A DNA stretch of 5,927 nucleotides from Ruminococcus sp. UBA5129 (GTDB taxonomy: Bacteria > Bacillota > Clostridia > Oscillospirales > Ruminococcaceae). Position numbers and translations under genes: made by a program. Below the pieces are notes generated by a model, which worked only from the letters and a program-made list of their open reading frames with translations, was not told where the DNA came from and did not search any database. Location: assembly GCA_002414125.1 (NCBI GenBank), contig DHYN01000024.1, positions 17,890 through 23,816 on the forward strand, given 5' to 3'. Positions 1-4,746 of the stretch are shown here, piece by piece (positions within the stretch are counted from its first letter, which is position 1; every line of letters begins with the position of its first letter).

Positions 1-1
1 A

Positions 2-334
2 TTTATCCGCGATATTGCCGGAATGCTCGGAAACGAGTTCGCGTTCGTTCTCGATACAAAGCAGGCTGTGCGCTCGGGCGAGACCCCGTTCGATTACCTC
101 GATGCCGCAGGCAGCAGGGTGGCGCATGTCCACATAAGCGATTCGGGCGAGCTCGGCGACTGTCTCAGGATAGGCAAGGGCAGATTCCGCTTTAATGCGT
201 TTTTTGCACGCCTCAATGAACTGAATCCCGATTGCAGCGTGATCCTTGAGCTGTACAGAAGCGGATTCAACGGAATAAGCGACTTGGTGAATGACTTCAA
301 TGTATTAAATAACATGATTGCGGCAGTACGGTAA
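2..334 (+). CDS. Sugar phosphate isomerase/epimerase (TIM-barrel, AP endonuclease 2 family), C-terminal fragment
   Basis: This is the last 110 codons of a gene that begins before the window; the frame is open from base 2 and ends with TAA at 332-334. The fragment holds the end of a xylose-isomerase-like TIM barrel. Visible hallmarks are LDTKQA (a variant of the usual LDTGHA strand), AHVHISDS (the metal-ligand strand with the conserved histidine), the G-KGRFRF turn that corresponds to the family's G-G-idf motif, and VILELY, with the late-strand glutamate. Family members isomerise or epimerise sugars or sugar acids using a divalent metal in the cytoplasm. The substrate cannot be read from this piece. 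The Met at base 23 is internal, not a start. nrdR follows 36 bases later on the same strand, so the two may be cotranscribed. The family call is fairly safe; the exact function is unknown. Confidence 0.75.
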   Translation, partial: FIRDIAGMLGNEFAFVLDTKQAVRSGETPFDYLDAAGSRVAHVHISDSGELGDCLRIGKGRFRFNAFFARLNELNPDCSVILELYRSGFNGISDLVNDFNVLNNMIAAVR

Positions 335-347
335 AAAAATACCGCTG
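324..347 (+). promoter_or_regulatory. Short hairpin between the isomerase gene and nrdR
   Basis: CGGTA (329-333) pairs with TACCG (340-344) around a six-A loop. CAG (324-326) can extend the stem with CTG (345-347) across a two-base bulge. The stem contains the isomerase stop codon and lies just upstream of the nrdR ribosome site. There is no T-tract after it on the + strand, so it is not a normal intrinsic terminator. It may be an RNA processing or stability element, or chance. Confidence 0.3.
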
Positions 348-370
348 TATCGCAGGGTTTGGAGGATAAT

Positions 371-862
371 ATGAAATGTCCGTACTGCGGGTCAGACGAC
401 TCTAAGGTGGTGGACTCGCGCCCTACCGATGACAAGATCAGGAGAAGAAGAGAGTGCATCAGATGCAGGACGCGGTTCACAACGTATGAGATCGTGGAAA
501 TGCCGCTGCTCATGGTTGAAAAGCGTGACGGAACGTTTGAACCGTTCAATCGCTCAAAGCTCATAAACGGCATTTTCTCGGCTATCAAAAAGCGTCCGGT
601 AACGATAGATCAGGTCTCGCAGATAGCCGATCATATAGAAAATCACTACGCAAATGCGCTCAAGACCGTAGCAAGATCGTCCGATATCGGCGGAATGGTG
701 CTCAAAAAGCTCAAGGAGATCGACTCCATATCTTATATACGGTTTGCCTCGGTGTATAGGGATTTCACCGATATTGAGAGCTTCGTTGCGGCTATCAGCG
801 AGCTTGATGAGAATAAAAAAATTTCAGAAAACGCCGAAAAAGGCGTCCGACAGGAGGATTAA
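371..862 (+). CDS. nrdR: Transcriptional repressor NrdR
   Basis: NrdR is the zinc-ribbon/ATP-cone repressor that senses ATP/dATP and shuts off ribonucleotide reductase genes by binding NrdR boxes in their promoters. The protein has 163 residues, slightly longer than the usual 150 or so because of a charged C-terminal tail. The zinc ribbon is at residues 3-32, with CPYC (3-6) and CIRC (29-32), and carries the basic run RRRR (24-27) and VDSRP (14-18) typical of the family. The ATP-cone follows from about residue 46 to 136 (KRDG-EPFNRSKL, then SYIRFASVYRDF). The ATG at 371 is preferred because MKCPYCG is the family's invariant start and GGAGG (361-365) sits 5 bases upstream; a TTG at 359 in the same frame overlaps that ribosome site and is rejected. 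No ribonucleotide reductase gene or evident NrdR box lies in the window, so its targets are elsewhere. The next gene starts 2 bases after the stop. Confidence 0.96.
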   Translation: MKCPYCGSDDSKVVDSRPTDDKIRRRRECIRCRTRFTTYEIVEMPLLMVEKRDGTFEPFNRSKLINGIFSAIKKRPVTIDQVSQIADHIENHYANALKTVARSSDIGGMVLKKLKEIDSISYIRFASVYRDFTDIESFVAAISELDENKKISENAEKGVRQED

Positions 863-864
863 CC

Positions 865-1242
865 ATGAATGCGATCATTGATTTTCTCGACAATTTCAGC
901 GACGTAGATGCTCAGAACAGTTGGAACGGCAGAGACGTGAAGAACTACCGTTTGCTGGCAACTATCCCTTATCTGCTCCCGATACTTTTTATGCTCCCCT
1001 ACAACAGGAACAACTGCTCGGAGTACTGCTGCTTTCACTCGGCTCAGCAGCTTGCGTGGTTTATCACAACGCTCGTGATGTGGATAGTGATACTTCTCCT
1101 CAAATTCATCGGTGTTACGGCAGTGATCGGTTGGATTCTCGGAGTCCTCTGGATCATTGGAGCTGCCGTGCTCACTATCGGCGCGTATAACGACCTTGCA
1201 CTGAGAGTACCGCTCATCGGCAGATTTACCGAGATATTCTGA
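865..1242 (+). CDS. Small DUF4870/Tic20-like membrane protein
   Basis: A 125-residue protein with a soluble N-terminus of about 28 residues and three hydrophobic helices at roughly 30-45, 62-79 and 86-107. The pattern fits the DUF4870 (Tic20-like) family: a first helix ending in Pro, then FHSAQQ (57-62), which matches the family's FHAKQA-type motif between helices 1 and 2, and a C-terminal RVPLIG (114-119) like the family's usual P-IG ending. The function of the family in bacteria is not established. The start at ATG 865 is supported by AGGAGG (852-857), 7 bases upstream and inside the end of nrdR, so translation is probably coupled to nrdR. Three cysteines (51, 55, 56) lie in the loop after helix 1, as C-EYCC. 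The family match is from memory of the pattern and moderately sure. Confidence 0.8.
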   Translation: MNAIIDFLDNFSDVDAQNSWNGRDVKNYRLLATIPYLLPILFMLPYNRNNCSEYCCFHSAQQLAWFITTLVMWIVILLLKFIGVTAVIGWILGVLWIIGAAVLTIGAYNDLALRVPLIGRFTEIF

Positions 1243-1244
1243 TC

Positions 1245-1670
1245 TCAGCCGACTGCAAGACGAAGTGAACCGCCGTCCTCGCTGTATATCATCGAGGCGA
1301 CAGCTTTATCGTCGCATACAAGCAGCTCCGCAAGCATTTTACGGCTTTCGGGGCTGTAGTTTTTTACCTCGTAGACATAGAGCCGCGCATCCCTGCCCGC
1401 GTATTCCCGCAGCGGAAGTCCCTGCTTATCCTGAACGGCGGCATATTCCTCGTATGCAGGAGAAAAATCCTCGGGAATTGTGACGCTTTTCGAGCATATC
1501 TCCTCGACCTCCCACCCGTGCAGGGCAAAGTAGGTTATGCGGTCGGAAACCTCCGCTGCGGCTACGAAATCACTCTTCGGGACGGATGTGGTCTTTCTTC
1601 CTGACATAAAAACTGCCGCCCCTGTGAGTGTTACGGCTGCCGCGATAATAATAATGTGTGATCTCTTCAT
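1245..1670 (-). CDS. Membrane-anchored DUF4830-like protein
   Basis: A 141-residue protein on the minus strand with an N-terminal hydrophobic segment (residues 5-22) after MKRSH, then an exported domain. There is no cysteine near the end of that segment, so it is a membrane anchor or cleaved signal peptide and not a lipoprotein. The domain reads like DUF4830: RITYFALHGWEV (44-55), VTIPEDF (63-69), YEEYAAVQDKQGLPLREYAG (73-92), VYEVKNY (99-105), then a strand ending LLVCDD. Proteins of this family are common in Clostridia and have no known activity. The ATG at 1668-1670 has a clear CGGAGGTG ribosome site (plus-strand 1675-1682). The gene converges on the membrane-protein gene with only 2 bases between the two stops, and no terminator is visible at the junction. 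Upstream it diverges from rsuA; I could not pick a convincing promoter for it. Confidence 0.8.
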   Translation of the reverse strand: MKRSHIIIIAAAVTLTGAAVFMSGRKTTSVPKSDFVAAAEVSDRITYFALHGWEVEEICSKSVTIPEDFSPAYEEYAAVQDKQGLPLREYAGRDARLYVYEVKNYSPESRKMLAELLVCDDKAVASMIYSEDGGSLRLAVG

Positions 1671-1689
1671 TGTGCACCTCCGTTATGTA

Positions 1690-1718
1690 TTGCAATTCCT
1701 TGCGGAAGGATTTATAAT
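1690..1718 (+). promoter_or_regulatory. Sigma-A-like promoter of rsuA, with dyad in the spacer
   Basis: TTGCAA (1690-1695) and a perfect TATAAT (1713-1718) are separated by 17 bases, placing the start of transcription near 1725, about 40 bases before the rsuA start. The spacer holds the inverted repeat TCCTT-GCGG-AAGGA (1697-1710). The same -35 box and spacing occur again upstream of the ABC ATPase gene. Confidence 0.7.
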
Positions 1719-1764
1719 TAGAATATATGAATTACGAAAAGGCATTATGCCGAAAGGAACAACT

Positions 1765-2544
1765 ATGAGCCTTATAAGACTTGACAAATTTATCTCTGAG
1801 CGCACTGAGTATTCGCGGAGCACTGTCAAGGAGCTTGCGAGAAAGGGAAAGATCAACGTGGACGGCACTCCCGTAAAGGCGTCCGATACGAAGATAGACC
1901 CCGATAAGCAGGCTGTGACCGTTGACGGACGGAGCATCGGCGCACAAAAATTCCGTTACATTCTGCTCAACAAGCCTCAGGGTTATGTGTGCTCGACGGA
2001 CGACAAGGACGGAGAGACTGTGATGAGTCTTGTCCCTCCTGAGATGAGGACGAAGAACATGTTTCCTGCCGGTCGTCTCGACAAGGATTCGCTCGGAGCC
2101 CTCCTGATAACCGATGACGGAGCTCTCGCGCACAGGATGCTCTCGCCGAAGAGCCACATCCCCAAAATCTATATTGTGAAACTTGACAGGAGCTTCAAAA
2201 ATGAATATATTAACAAATTCAATGAAAGTTTACTTTTGGACAACGGCGAGCAATGCCTCCCCGCAAGGGTCAGACCTCTTGAAAACAGCAGTAAACTGGC
2301 ATTTGTAGAGCTTCATGAGGGAAAATATCACCAGATAAAAAGAATGTTCGCGGCTGTTGGCAATCATGTCGAGGTTTTGATGCGAGTTTCGATCGGAGGA
2401 CTTGTTTTGCCCGAAAAACTGGGAAAAGGTCAGTGTATGGAATTATTGCACAAAGATGTTGAAAGCTTGTTCCAAAACCTCGATTTCGACGATTTTTGCT
2501 CTCGTTTTTCCCCTGTTTTTTCGGCATTTCACCTAAACAACTAA
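1765..2544 (+). CDS. rsuA: 16S rRNA pseudouridine synthase, RsuA type
   Basis: This enzyme isomerises a uridine of 16S rRNA (U516 in E. coli) to pseudouridine during small-subunit assembly. The 259-residue product has an N-terminal S4 RNA-binding domain (about 3-50, RLDKFI onward), the LNKPQGYVCSTDD motif (68-80), nearly identical to E. coli RsuA, and the catalytic loop AGRLDKDSLG (102-111) with nucleophile Asp106 followed by LLITDDG. KYHQIKRMFAAVGNHV starts at 187. E. coli RsuA has 231 residues; the extra length is a C-terminal tail rich in Phe and Asp. ATG 1765 is chosen because AAGGA lies 6 bases upstream and the product starts next to the S4 domain. An in-frame ATG at 1747, preceded by AAAAGG, would add six residues and is possible. 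The open frame reaches back to 1537, but that part is antisense to the DUF4830-like gene. GC content falls sharply after about base 2160. No terminator is visible before the next promoter. Confidence 0.93.
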   Translation: MSLIRLDKFISERTEYSRSTVKELARKGKINVDGTPVKASDTKIDPDKQAVTVDGRSIGAQKFRYILLNKPQGYVCSTDDKDGETVMSLVPPEMRTKNMFPAGRLDKDSLGALLITDDGALAHRMLSPKSHIPKIYIVKLDRSFKNEYINKFNESLLLDNGEQCLPARVRPLENSSKLAFVELHEGKYHQIKRMFAAVGNHVEVLMRVSIGGLVLPEKLGKGQCMELLHKDVESLFQNLDFDDFCSRFSPVFSAFHLNN

Positions 2545-2568
2545 TTCAAACTTTGTCAATTTAGTATC

Positions 2569-2597
2569 TTGCAATTTCCGCAGAAATTTGGTATTAT
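2569..2597 (+). promoter_or_regulatory. Sigma-A-like promoter of the ABC ATPase gene, with dyad in the spacer
   Basis: TTGCAA (2569-2574) and TATTAT (2592-2597) are 17 bases apart, with transcription expected to start near 2604. A perfect inverted repeat AATTTC-CGCA-GAAATT (2573-2588) covers the end of the -35 box and most of the spacer, a good place for an operator. Confidence 0.65.
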
Positions 2598-2606
2598 ATT
2601 ATCATA

Positions 2607-2630
2607 GCTGATAATGGCTAAAATATCAGC
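2607..2630 (+). promoter_or_regulatory. Inverted repeat at the start of the ABC ATPase leader
   Basis: GCTGATA (2607-2613) and TATCAGC (2624-2630) are exact reverse complements, separated by 10 bases. The repeat starts a few bases after the predicted transcription start, so it could be an operator or a 5' stem-loop that stabilises the mRNA. The ribosome site GGAGG (2646-2650) lies outside it and would remain free. Confidence 0.45.
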
Positions 2631-2662
2631 AAGAATTTTTGAATTGGAGGACTGGAATCAAA

Positions 2663-3802
2663 ATGGCAGGTTTAACACTTAAAAATATTTACAAAAAATA
2701 CCCGGGCGGTGTAGTTGCTGTTTCGGATGTTAACTTAGAGATCAGAGATAAGGAGTTTATCGTTCTCGTTGGACCTTCAGGCTGCGGTAAGTCTACGACA
2801 CTTCGTATGATCGCAGGTCTTGAGGAGATCTCGGAGGGTGAGCTCTATATCGGCGACCGCCTTGTAAACGATATTGCTCCTAAGGACAGAGATATCGCAA
2901 TGGTTTTCCAGAACTATGCTCTTTATCCGCATATGACTGTTTTTGAGAACATGGCTTTCGGACTCAAGCTCCGTAAGGTTCCCAAGGACGAGATTGAGAG
3001 AAAGGTTAACGAGGCTGCTAAGATTCTCGACCTTACCAAGCTCCTTGACAGAAAGCCTAAGGCTATGTCGGGCGGTCAGAGACAGAGAGTTGCTCTCGGT
3101 CGTGCTATCGTTCGTTCACCTCAGGTATTCCTCCTCGATGAGCCTCTTTCAAACCTCGATGCTAAGCTCCGTGCTCAGATGAGAACCGAGATCTCTAAAA
3201 TCCACAAGAAGCTCGGTACTACATTTATCTACGTAACTCATGACCAGACTGAGGCTATGACAATGGGCGACAGAATCGTTTGTATGAAGGACGGCTTCGT
3301 TCAGCAGATCGACACTCCTCAGAACCTCTATGAGAATCCTGCAAACAAGTTCGTAGCAGGCTTCCTCGGTTCACCTCAGATGAACTTCGTTGATGCAGTT
3401 CTTAAGGAGGAATTCGGTCAGTACGTTGTTGAGTTCGGCTCTGAGAGCACAAGAATGCGCGACGGCGTTAAGTACCAGATTATCGTTCCCGAGGCTAAGG
3501 TAAACTCCGAGCTCGCTGCTTATGTAAATAAGGAGATCATCCTCGGCGTTCGTCCCGAGTCTATCCACGATGAGGAAATGTACCTCTCGAACGCTACAAC
3601 AGGCGTTATCGACTGTGAAGTTGAGATCACAGAAATGATGGGTGCTGAGACTTACCTCTACCTCCTCTGTGAGGGTATTCCGCTTACAGCTCGTGTAAGC
3701 CCGAGATCAACTGCAAGATCAGGCGACTTCATCAAGGTTGCTATTGATCCTAACAGAATCCACATCTTTGACAAGGAAACTGAAAAGACTATTGTAAACT
3801 GA
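2663..3802 (+). CDS. Sugar ABC transporter ATP-binding protein (MsmX/UgpC/MalK type)
   Basis: This 379-residue ATPase powers carbohydrate import by binding the inner face of sugar permeases. All nucleotide-binding motifs are present: Walker [10 protein letters not shown] (37-45), Q-loop Gln83 in [17 protein letters not shown], signature MSGGQRQR (135-142), Walker B FLLDE (156-160) with Glu160, D-loop SNLDAKLR, and switch His193 in THDQTEAM. The C-terminal third is the OB/TOBE regulatory domain (GVRPESI, then a last strand near IHIF). No permease or sugar-binding protein gene is adjacent. The gene has its own promoter and terminator, which fits the known shared ATPases (MsmX of Bacillus, MsmK of streptococci) that serve several importers; that role is inferred here. 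[11 protein letters not shown] is the family start; GGAGG (2646-2650) is 12 bases upstream, longer than usual. An in-frame TTG at 2639 lies before that ribosome site and is rejected. The codon choice, heavy in GCT, CTC and CGT, suggests high expression. Confidence 0.95.
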   Translation: MAGLTLKNIYKKYPGGVVAVSDVNLEIRDKEFIVLVGPSGCGKSTTLRMIAGLEEISEGELYIGDRLVNDIAPKDRDIAMVFQNYALYPHMTVFENMAFGLKLRKVPKDEIERKVNEAAKILDLTKLLDRKPKAMSGGQRQRVALGRAIVRSPQVFLLDEPLSNLDAKLRAQMRTEISKIHKKLGTTFIYVTHDQTEAMTMGDRIVCMKDGFVQQIDTPQNLYENPANKFVAGFLGSPQMNFVDAVLKEEFGQYVVEFGSESTRMRDGVKYQIIVPEAKVNSELAAYVNKEIILGVRPESIHDEEMYLSNATTGVIDCEVEITEMMGAETYLYLLCEGIPLTARVSPRSTARSGDFIKVAIDPNRIHIFDKETEKTIVN

Positions 3803-3871
3803 TTGCTAATTTTTTTCATATTTATCCTTTCTTTCCTATCCTATGGGGTGGCGGAGTTCCCGACACTCCAG

Positions 3872-3903
3872 CAAAAAACACAGCTTTTACGCTGTGTTTT
3901 TTG
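3872..3903 (+). terminator. Intrinsic terminator after the ABC ATPase gene (bidirectional form)
   Basis: Perfect 13-base arms (3872-3884 and 3891-3903) enclose a six-base loop TTTTAC. The stem core is ACACAGC/GCTGTGT and the arms end in six A and six T, so it could stop transcription from either side. A smaller hairpin GGAGT/ACTCC (3853-3857 and 3865-3869) lies just upstream. Confidence 0.9.
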
Positions 3904-3920
3904 TTTATACAAAGGAAGAT

Positions 3921-4124
3921 GTTTCCACATTTTCAAAATAAGTTTTCCACGTTGTGTTGAAACAGGTGTTAAGTTACGGACTGGAATGTTGAAAACGTTG
4001 TGGAAAGTGTGGAAAACTAACGGAAATGCCTTTATTTCTATACTTAAAAAAGTTGAAAACTTGTGGGGATAATAGGTGAAAACCTGCGAATAATAAAAAT
4101 ACGTTGTGGAAAACCTGTCCACAA
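3921..4124. other. Cluster of DnaA-box-like motifs (origin-like or DnaA-binding region)
   Basis: This non-coding block carries seven sites resembling the DnaA box TTATNCACA. The two best, each 8 of 9, read TTTTCCACA on the minus strand (4008-4016 and 4105-4113); TTATCCCCA, also minus, lies at 4064-4072. Four weaker ones, 7 of 9, are at 3921-3929 and 3943-3951 (plus), 3999-4007 (minus) and 4115-4123 (plus). The 7-mer TTTCCAC/GTGGAAA occurs five times and GTTGAAA three times (3956, 3988, 4052). The 12-mer ACGTTGTGGAAA is repeated exactly at 3995 and 4101. AT-rich stretches lie between (4031-4051, 4089-4101). Firmicute origins have this texture, but the usual neighbours dnaA, dnaN and rpmH are absent here. 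An accessory DnaA-binding cluster, as known outside oriC in Bacillus and E. coli, or DnaA control of the downstream lipoprotein gene, are alternatives. Confidence 0.5.
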
Positions 4125-4153
4125 ACGATTTTAACAGGAAAAGGATTGATATT

Positions 4154-4456
4154 ATGAAGAAGCTTTTTGCAGCGGCAACTTTAGGCGCACTCATGTGCGT
4201 GGCTTTGACAGCCTGCGGCAGCAACGATAATTCCGAGGCGAACGCCAGCTCATCAAAGGCTGAGAGCAGAGTTGAGTCCTCGATCGCCGCGACTGAAAAA
4301 CGTACAGAATCCCCGACCGCCGCGACCGAAAATCGTGCCGATGACGTTATTGACGGCATCGGTGAAGCCGGTAAGGACATCGTTGACGGCGCAAGTGAAG
4401 CGCTTAATGATGCCGCAGACGGAATTATGGGCTCAGATGTGAGCACCGATCGGTAA
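4154..4456 (+). CDS. Small low-complexity lipoprotein
   Basis: The 100-residue product begins with a lipoprotein signal peptide: MKK, a hydrophobic stretch, then the lipobox LTAC with Cys21 as the lipidation site. It should be anchored to the outer face of the cell membrane. The rest is low-complexity: a Ser/Asn/Ala/Glu linker (22-39), two 11-residue repeats (40-50 and 51-61, ESSIAATEKR and ESPTAATENR types), and an acidic Ala/Gly/Asp segment (62-94) that could form an amphipathic helix. I recognise no catalytic domain, and its role is unknown. ATG 4154 is chosen because it starts the signal peptide and AGGAAAAGGA (4136-4145) lies 8 bases upstream; an earlier in-frame TTG at 4106 sits inside the DnaA-box-like block and is rejected. 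It is flanked by terminators on both sides, so it is probably a single-gene unit. Confidence 0.85.
   Translation: MKKLFAAATLGALMCVALTACGSNDNSEANASSSKAESRVESSIAATEKRTESPTAATENRADDVIDGIGEAGKDIVDGASEALNDAADGIMGSDVSTDR
4271..4336 (+). repeat. 33-base in-frame tandem duplication within the lipoprotein gene
   Basis: Two 33-base units (4271-4303 and 4304-4336) encode VESSIAATEKR and TESPTAATENR. The centre, GCCGCGAC plus GAAAA, is conserved at the DNA level, pointing to an internal duplication that has since diverged. Confidence 0.75.
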
Positions 4457-4464
4457 TATGAAGA

Positions 4465-4494
4465 AAGCCTCCGAATATTGACGGAGGCTTCTTT
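4465..4494 (+). terminator. Intrinsic terminator of the lipoprotein gene
   Basis: AAGCCTCCG (4465-4473) and CGGAGGCTT (4482-4490) form a perfect 9-base stem with an 8-base loop, starting 8 bases after the stop codon. The following run CTTT is short, but the GC-rich stem is strong. Confidence 0.85.
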
Positions 4495-4646
4495 ACGTTT
4501 TGTGGGAGAAAGCTTTTCGATATGGCTTAAAGCCTGTCTGACGAAATGAAGCGAATTGCCTTAACAGGATATGTCCGCCGCTCATGTACAAGCGTATTCA
4601 CTAAAAATACACTTTCTGCCGTATGCAAATTTTGGTTTTCTGTCAA
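4495..4646. other. Non-coding stretch between the lipoprotein terminator and the aspartokinase promoter
   Basis: I see no gene with a ribosome site and credible composition here. Small inverted repeats are present: GGCTT-A-AAGCC (4524-4534) and GTATT/AATAC (4594-4598 and 4606-4610). Neither is followed by a T-tract. Nothing resembles a tRNA or a known riboswitch. Confidence 0.5.
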
Positions 4647-4675
4647 TTGATTTTGTGCAAAAAAAACCTTATAAT
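4647..4675 (+). promoter_or_regulatory. Sigma-A-like promoter of the aspartokinase gene
   Basis: TTGATT (4647-4652) and a perfect TATAAT (4670-4675) are 17 bases apart. Transcription should start near 4682, leaving a leader of about 65 bases. That is too short for a lysine riboswitch; it holds only a tiny near-palindrome, CCGAA-T-TTCGG (4708-4718). Confidence 0.75.
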
Positions 4676-4746
4676 AATAATTGGTATTTCTAAGCCGCTC
4701 TTTATCTCCGAATTTCGGGGAATTATTATAGAAGGAATGATTCATA

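Noticed and set aside
94..588. Minus-strand open frame across the isomerase end and nrdR
   Set aside because: It is a shadow of two well-supported plus-strand genes with no credible ribosome site or recognisable domain.
1537..1764. Upstream extension of the rsuA frame
   Set aside because: It lies antisense to the DUF4830-like gene and includes the rsuA promoter; the S4 domain begins only after 1765.
3803..4072. Plus-strand open frame right after the ABC ATPase stop
   Set aside because: It spans the terminator hairpin and the motif cluster, has no ribosome site and no family-like sequence.
4231..4440. Possible minus-strand repeat protein in the lipoprotein region
   Set aside because: The lipoprotein frame has a signal peptide, lipobox and ribosome site; the reverse frame has none of these.
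3841..4446. Long minus-strand open frame of 201 codons
   Set aside because: It is antisense to the lipoprotein gene and runs through the DnaA-box-like block and the terminator at 3872-3903; its Ser/Ala-rich part is the mirror of the lipoprotein repeats.
4654..4662. Single DnaA-box-like site TGTGCAAAA upstream of aspartokinase
   Set aside because: It matches 8 of 9 but stands alone within an A-rich promoter spacer, so chance explains it.
4674..4729. Inverted repeat ATAATAATT/AATTATTAT around the aspartokinase leader
   Set aside because: The left arm overlaps the -10 region and is mostly not transcribed; both arms are simple AT sequence.
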